Of a stretch of DNA of 64,000 nt, positions 59,250 to 64,000 are shown piece by piece (the first letter of the stretch is position 1; every line of letters starts with the position of its first letter). The stretch spans positions 62,001 through 126,000 of the forward strand of contig CAYJLF010000003.1 in NCBI GenBank assembly GCA_964371055.1. The letters are read 5' to 3'. Source of the DNA: CAYJLF01 sp964371055 (GTDB taxonomy: Bacteria > Eisenbacteria > RBG-16-71-46 > CAIMUX01). A program made the translations under genes and the position numbers. The notes beneath the pieces are model-generated. The model saw only the letters and a program-made list of their open reading frames with translations. It did not search any database and was not told where the DNA came from.

Positions 59250-61604
59250 CTATCGTCGCACCACCTTGATCGTCTTCGCCCCGCGCGCGGATTCCAGCCG
59301 GACGAAGTAGATTCCTCCCCGCACGGCCGTGCCGTGGTCGTCGGCACCGTCCCACCACACCTCGTGCTCGCCCGCGTCGCGCGATTCATGGACGAGCGTG
59401 GTGACGCGACGACCGTCGATGCCGAAGATCGAGAGGTCCACCATCTCGGTCTCGTCGAGGCGAAAGCGCAGTCCGGCTGGCCCGTCGGCGGGATTCGGGC
59501 GGCTGGGCAGGAGCTGGAGAGCGGCTATGCCGACCGGCGACGACGGCGCGGCGCCGGGGTAGGAATAGCTGATCTCCAGGTAGGGTCGGCCGTACTCGCT
59601 GTACTCGCTCGCCTTGATCCCCGTGCTGGTCACCGAGTCGTTCTTCAGCAACAGGCCGAGGTTGGCGCGGTTCCCGTCCGCCCATGCCTGAACGGCAGTC
59701 GTGATGATGAACTCGGGGTAGTAGGCCTGCGGAGGGATCAGCGATCGATCCAGCGGAAGAGGATCGTGCGTGCCGCCGGGAGTGCTCCAGAAGAGGTCGG
59801 CGCCGGCCTCGCCGCTACGAACGGTCCAGCTGGCGCCGCCCGGCTCGTAGGCGCCGTCGGCCGATCCCTCGGTCCACGCTTCCGTGAGCTGGTAGAGATC
59901 GAGGTACTGGCCCTCCTGCCAGTTGCTCAGTGTCCAGCAGTAGAAACCGATCCTGGCCTCCAGGATCGTCATCCCCAGGAGCTCCTCGGGCAGGTCGAAG
60001 CAGATTGCCAGGCTGCACTTCGGATCGTTCTCCACATCGTTGTACAGATCGCCGCCGTAGTTGAAGGTCGGGAACTGCGCGTCGAGGTAGGCATCGCGAC
60101 ATCCGGCATAGCCGCCGACCCCCTGCTTGAGAAGCAGCGAGAGGGGCTCGTCCGGGACGTACTGCGTGGTCTCGTTCGAGTAGTCGGAGTCACCGAAGTC
60201 ATTACGCGCCTTGACGCGATAGACGTAGGAGTGCGCGGGCGCAGGGTCCTCGTCCAGGTGGCTCGAGGCGCCGGCCGGCAGGATGGCCAGGACGCCGAAC
60301 GGGCCCGCGTCCACCGCCCGCTCCAGGACGAAGCTCTCCTCGTTGTCGCTCTGGTCGGTCCAGGTCAGGGAGATGTCGTGGCCGTCCAGGGTCGAGGCGA
60401 GGTCGGTCGGAGCGTCCGGCGGCGAGTGCGCGATGACCGCGGTGGCGAGGTTGCTCGGGCTCGAAGAGCCATGGGCATTCATCGCCACCACGCGATAGGT
60501 GTAGGAACCATCCGGCAGCGGACCGCCGCCATGGTTGTCGTCCAGGTAGCTGACCACGTCGGCGGCCACGGAGGCGTAGGCGTCGTTCCAGGCTCCGCCG
60601 TCGATTTGCCGTTGGATGACAAAGCCGGTCTCGTCGTCGGCATGATCGATCCAGGAGAGAGAAACCGTGCCTTCGAACGAGTCGCCCTGGGCGACGAGTC
60701 CGCTTGGCGCCGCGGGCAGGACATGATCCCACCCGGCCAACCTGGCCCAGAGCCACCACGCAGCATACCCCTTGAGGTTGCCGTTCAGGTGCTGGCTGTG
60801 GGCAGCGCCGGACGGCCACCAGTCCACGCCTTCGACGTGGGAGGACTGCCAGTCGATCGCCCAGTTGCGGTCGCGGGATCCGTTCCCGTCGCTGTCATAG
60901 TCGCAGTTGTCGGTGCAGAGCAACGGCATGTAATGGACCAGATGGTCGGGGTCGTAGCTCTCGATGTCCGCGAAGTCATAGAGAATGCGGTTGTGCGACG
61001 TGCAATGCTCGCGGATGTGTTCGTTGGCGAGATTCAGAAGACCCCCGGATCCGGTGCCGTCGAGGTGTCCGGTCATGAAGACGAACTGGACAGCCGGGTA
61101 ATCGGCGATCAGGTCCTCCATGAGGTTGAGGTAGATGTCGATGTTGTCGAGAGTCGTCGCCGCCTGGCCGCACCACGACCAGATGATGACGTTGCACTCC
61201 GGGTGCGTGGCCAGGTAGTTGCGGGTCGACTGTGCCCAGGCGTAACGGTCGGGGCTACCGAGGTCGGACGCCCCGACGAATGGGTGATCCCGGAGATCGA
61301 GGGCGCCTCCGGTGCCGCCGGCGTTCCAGCGATAGAGGCCGGGGGTCGCGCCGTTTTGCGTCATGAAGGCGTCGAGCTCCGCGCCTCCGGACTGGCCCAT
61401 CCCGGAGATCAACTGACTGCCGTGCGAAGTGTGCCCATAGGCGATGTGGAGCGCTGACTTTGCCTGGGCGATCGCCGCTTCCGGAATCTGCCAGATGTCG
61501 GCCGTGGTGTGGTCGACGATGGTGGCGGCACCGGCCGGTGCGGCCAGGGCCAGCAGCACCGCGCCGATGATGGCATAACGCACTGGCAGAGAATCAGATA
61601 ACAT
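59250..61604 (-). CDS. secreted SGNH-like/Fn3/DNRLRE-type protein with sorting domain
   Basis: A 784-residue exported protein. The signal peptide spans about 8-27. An N-terminal domain (about 28-280) has AYGHTSHGSQLISGM, NVIIWSWCG and FVFMTGHLDG, suggesting an SGNH-hydrolase-like fold, although a catalytic triad is not certain. Two fibronectin type III domains follow (about 285-385 and 385-480; LSWIDHADDETGFVIQR, LTWTDQSDNEESFVLER), then a DNRLRE-like beta region (about 490-690; CRDAYLDAQFPTFNYGG). The end is FlgD-Ig/type-A-like (SRPNPADGP ... WWDGADDHGTAVRGGIYFVRL). GAGGAG precedes the ATG. It likely acts on or binds extracellular polysaccharide. Confidence 0.8.
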   Translation of the reverse strand: MLSDSLPVRYAIIGAVLLALAAPAGAATIVDHTTADIWQIPEAAIAQAKSALHIAYGHTSHGSQLISGMGQSGGAELDAFMTQNGATPGLYRWNAGGTGGALDLRDHPFVGASDLGSPDRYAWAQSTRNYLATHPECNVIIWSWCGQAATTLDNIDIYLNLMEDLIADYPAVQFVFMTGHLDGTGSGGLLNLANEHIREHCTSHNRILYDFADIESYDPDHLVHYMPLLCTDNCDYDSDGNGSRDRNWAIDWQSSHVEGVDWWPSGAAHSQHLNGNLKGYAAWWLWARLAGWDHVLPAAPSGLVAQGDSFEGTVSLSWIDHADDETGFVIQRQIDGGAWNDAYASVAADVVSYLDDNHGGGPLPDGSYTYRVVAMNAHGSSSPSNLATAVIAHSPPDAPTDLASTLDGHDISLTWTDQSDNEESFVLERAVDAGPFGVLAILPAGASSHLDEDPAPAHSYVYRVKARNDFGDSDYSNETTQYVPDEPLSLLLKQGVGGYAGCRDAYLDAQFPTFNYGGDLYNDVENDPKCSLAICFDLPEELLGMTILEARIGFYCWTLSNWQEGQYLDLYQLTEAWTEGSADGAYEPGGASWTVRSGEAGADLFWSTPGGTHDPLPLDRSLIPPQAYYPEFIITTAVQAWADGNRANLGLLLKNDSVTSTGIKASEYSEYGRPYLEISYSYPGAAPSSPVGIAALQLLPSRPNPADGPAGLRFRLDETEMVDLSIFGIDGRRVTTLVHESRDAGEHEVWWDGADDHGTAVRGGIYFVRLESARGAKTIKVVRR

Positions 61605-61756
61605 GACGATCTCCTCTTCGTGAAGCCGGGGGGACGAGTGACCGTGGGGCCGTGCTGCCGACGTCGTGCCTTCAGACCGGTCTCATCCGACGAGAAGCAA
61701 GTATGCGGCAGGAGGGGGAGGCTCGATCATGAAATCCCGACTCGACTTCGATAAGC

Positions 61757-61794
61757 AAAACCCGGACGACCTGGACCGCCCAGGTTCGTCCGGG
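61757..61794 (-). terminator. intrinsic terminator of the S11-like gene
   Basis: A hairpin of about 14 bp with one bulge, immediately followed on the minus strand by TTTT (61760-61757), 49 bp past the stop codon at 61843. It fits a factor-independent terminator. Confidence 0.8.
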
Positions 61795-61842
61795 TCGCGA
61801 GAGGACCCTCTACCGGCCCATACGGGCCGCGCGGTGGGAGCT

Positions 61843-64000
61843 CTACCTGCTCAGCACCACCTTGCCGGATCCCGCGGGGTGGCCGTCGCGGCTCAGCCGG
61901 TAGAAGTAGATCCCCTTCGGGAGTCGCCGGCCGTCCGAGTCCCGGCCATCCCACTCCACGTTCCATCGGCCCGCGGGGAGAGAACGCGGTGGAGCGCTGC
62001 GGATCTCGCGGCCTTGCGCGTCGTAGAGGAACAGGCCGATCTCCGCCGCGGAGGTGAGTTCGAATCCGATCCGCGTCGTCTCGCGGAACGGGTTCGGAGC
62101 GGCGGTGACGTCCCCAAGTTCGCCGCCCTGGTCGATGACACTCGGCGCCTCGGGGGCATCGACCGTGATCCCCTGCTCGTGAACGGCGAGATAGAGCAGA
62201 CCGTCACCGGCGGAACCACCCCCGGTGGTGCGGAACCAGAACCCGTCGTTGACCAGGTTGCCTTCGCGGAGGAGATTCGCCTCGAATCCTTCCATCAGGC
62301 TGAAGCCCTCGATCTGCACGTCGAAGGCGTAGGCCTCCTCTACGCTCAGGAAGGCCTCCACCTCCGGCAAGGTGTTCAGGATCGTGAGGCGATACTCCGA
62401 AAGCTGGTCCGGGCTCGTCTCCGCGGGAACCACGTGCGACTCCCCGGGCTGCAGGTCGATCGTCATCCCGAAACTGGGATAGCTCGCGCGAAGAGCGAGG
62501 CTCACCGCTTCCGTGCCCATGTTGGCGATGCGGAACCCCTGGTGCCCCTGAAAGGGCTCGATCCCGTAACGCACGCTTCCGTCTCCCGGGATCAGGGTCT
62601 CCGAGATCCGTCCGACCTCGAGGCCGGCCCGGACCACGCCTTCGCCCGACTGCCGCAGGAGGCTGACGGCGGCGCCCCGGGCAAGGTCGAGAGGGAACTC
62701 CAAGGTTCCTCCATAGGACGCTCCTTCGGCCGTGGGGAGGCCGGGGAAGTTGCGCAGAAACGGCAGCGCCTGCGGCGAGAAGACGAGCGGCGCATTGCAC
62801 TCGGCCAGGCCGACCTGCAAAAGCCCCGCTGCGTCCGGAACGTAGGCGTTGCCATCGCTCGCGGAGAGGAGGTAGCTGCCGGCCAGCGCCGTCCCCCCGT
62901 TGGGCGACGCAGCGCTGAAGAGGCCGGTAGTCTGCGCTCCGGGTGTTCGGCCGCCCTTGATCCCGGTCGCCGGCTGGATGCCGTTGCCGAGGACACCGGC
63001 GAAGATGTTGTCGCACACCCACGGCTGGCCGAGGATGAGGCCGCCGGGCAGCCCGAATCGCCGCGTCATCGGATAGCTGGTGGTGGCTGCGATCTCCGCC
63101 ACGATGGGGTTATCCACCGCGGCCCGGCTGAGGATCGCCATGTCGACCGGAGTGGAGTAATGCTCACCCAGTTCAGGACCGACAGGCTCGTTATCCAGGC
63201 CGGCCGGGTTGTGGAAGTGCGTGCCGGTCATCCCGAGCTGGGCGGCGCGCTGGCCCATCTCCGAGACGAAGAGGGGAAGCGCGATGTCGGGTCCCGCCCC
63301 GAAGTGCAGGAGATCGGCGATAGCGTTGGCCGCGTCGTTGCCCGACCGCAGCATGCAGGTGTACATCAGGTCGATCAGTGTGATCCGCTCGCCGGCGACC
63401 AGAGGCACCTGGGAACCGGGAATGTCGTCCGCCACCCACGCCGGAACGACGTACTCCTCCTGAAGGGAGAGATAGCGCGGGTCGCTTGGCGGGAGCTGAG
63501 ACCGCTCGGCCGCGATGAGCACCGTCATCGTCTTGGTCGTGCTTGCGATCATCACCTGGTCGAACGGCTTCTGGGAGAAGACGAGGTTGCCCTCGCAGTC
63601 GTACGCGACGGAGTGCCGGCAGGAGAGGTCGATCGCCTGGCGCCACGGGGCGATGACGTGGACCTGTCCGGCGCCGTCGTCCCTGCCCGGAGCGGCCGCG
63701 GCCAGCGCTCCGCGGGAGCTTCCGTCGAAGTGGCCGAAGGCCAGGGCAAGGCCGAACTCTGCCCCGCCCTGTCGCACATCGCCCAGCCGCGACTGATCGT
63801 ACCGACGCCAGCCCAGCGTGCCGGGGCCGTTGGAGCTTCCGGGGAAGAGCTGGACCTGTCCCGCCGGATCGAGAAGCCCTTCCTTCCGAGCGGGGATGCC
63901 GATCGCGAGATCCTCGAAGCCGGAATTGGGATCCTCGAAAGTGCCCGCCGCCAGGACGCGGCCGAAGGTCTGGTCGTTCTCCGGCGTTTGGCCGCCGTTG
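61843..64000 (-). CDS. secreted FG-GAP plus S11-type (D-Ala-D-Ala carboxypeptidase-like) protein, N-terminus missing
   Basis: The frame is open to the window edge, so the N-terminus lies outside; about 718 residues are visible. The first ~100 are FG-GAP repeats (FEDLAIGIP ... GQVQLFPGS; GLALAFGHFDG). A penicillin-binding-fold S11 domain follows, with S-T-T-K as SxxK, S-G-N as SxN, and K-G-G where KTG is usual, so catalysis is uncertain. A beta-rich region then leads to a FlgD-Ig/type-A-like end (APNPFRETTRIGF ... WDGRDSDGRRLPKGIYFYRL ... VVLSR). Members with KTG trim pentapeptides in peptidoglycan. An intrinsic terminator follows. Confidence 0.85.
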   Translation of the reverse strand, partial: NGGQTPENDQTFGRVLAAGTFEDPNSGFEDLAIGIPARKEGLLDPAGQVQLFPGSSNGPGTLGWRRYDQSRLGDVRQGGAEFGLALAFGHFDGSSRGALAAAAPGRDDGAGQVHVIAPWRQAIDLSCRHSVAYDCEGNLVFSQKPFDQVMIASTTKTMTVLIAAERSQLPPSDPRYLSLQEEYVVPAWVADDIPGSQVPLVAGERITLIDLMYTCMLRSGNDAANAIADLLHFGAGPDIALPLFVSEMGQRAAQLGMTGTHFHNPAGLDNEPVGPELGEHYSTPVDMAILSRAAVDNPIVAEIAATTSYPMTRRFGLPGGLILGQPWVCDNIFAGVLGNGIQPATGIKGGRTPGAQTTGLFSAASPNGGTALAGSYLLSASDGNAYVPDAAGLLQVGLAECNAPLVFSPQALPFLRNFPGLPTAEGASYGGTLEFPLDLARGAAVSLLRQSGEGVVRAGLEVGRISETLIPGDGSVRYGIEPFQGHQGFRIANMGTEAVSLALRASYPSFGMTIDLQPGESHVVPAETSPDQLSEYRLTILNTLPEVEAFLSVEEAYAFDVQIEGFSLMEGFEANLLREGNLVNDGFWFRTTGGGSAGDGLLYLAVHEQGITVDAPEAPSVIDQGGELGDVTAAPNPFRETTRIGFELTSAAEIGLFLYDAQGREIRSAPPRSLPAGRWNVEWDGRDSDGRRLPKGIYFYRLSRDGHPAGSGKVVLSR

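Noticed and set aside
58827..61457. 876-codon frame across the Cys-rich gene end and antisense to the Fn3 gene
   Set aside because: It crosses two real genes on both strands with no domain signal.
1..64000. Insertion sequences, integrases, prophage genes or attachment sites
   Set aside because: No transposase, recombinase or terminal inverted repeats were recognised, and all genes look chromosomally resident.

Overview
The window looks like a chromosome segment of an uncultured, high-G+C, Gram-negative-type bacterium. Many secreted proteins end in a FlgD-Ig / T9SS type-A-like C-terminal domain (PNP..., WDGRD..G..., G.YF.R..., final Arg). Together with GWxTD-like, LVIVD-repeat, FG-GAP and GACC-type Cys-rich secreted proteins, an outer-membrane receptor remnant and OmpA, this suggests a candidate phylum near the FCB group (Eisenbacteria- or Krumholzibacteriota-like). 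That placement is inference. I saw no rRNA, tRNA, CRISPR array, prophage or insertion sequence.

Layout. 1-2.8 kb: end of an outer-membrane receptor, a secreted hypothetical, and a five-S1-domain RNA-binding protein. 3-6.6 kb: a very large GAF/PAS/GGDEF/EAL c-di-GMP protein followed by a 12-bp tandem repeat. 6.9-8.3 kb: a SHOCT/toast-rack-like gene overlapping a DUF2089 zinc-ribbon gene. 8.5-19.8 kb: two related membrane-anchored beta-domain proteins, a GWxTD-like lipoprotein, an M6 metalloprotease, a 2-hydroxyacid dehydrogenase, an S9 peptidase and an outer-membrane beta-barrel candidate. 20-24.4 kb: a SelW-like selenoprotein with an in-frame UGA, a thioredoxin lipoprotein, an HAD phosphatase and a giant GreA-type factor. 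24.6-30.6 kb: a tightly packed TetR-HlyD-ABC-ABC-ABC2-ABC2 efflux operon resembling cecR-ybhGFSR, with YbhF split in two. 30.7-41.5 kb: elongation factor P, an LVIVD-repeat protein, an RRM protein, a metallophosphoesterase, a Thr-type sulfatase with TPR-like tail and an M1 aminopeptidase.

41.7-49 kb holds the most system-like locus. A PspA/IM30-like protein is followed by a TauA/NMT1-type binding protein fused to an OmpA peptidoglycan-binding domain, a permease, an ATPase, a membrane/coiled-coil protein and a Ycf46-like AAA ATPase. The last five are overlapping or nearly contiguous. I infer an envelope-spanning or envelope-stress transport system.

49-64 kb is rich in secreted proteins: a PD40-type lipoprotein, a lone HIRAN protein, two Cys-rich proteins sharing a C-terminal ETxWGxIKxxYR-like tag, an FG-GAP protein, an Fn3 protein and an S11-peptidase/FG-GAP protein cut by the window edge. 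Among them is a second probable selenoprotein (55973-58015): an exported Omp28/thioredoxin-like protein whose first redox Cys is encoded by UGA (UxxC), followed by a bacterial SECIS-like hairpin. A standard gene caller would split or truncate both selenoprotein genes.
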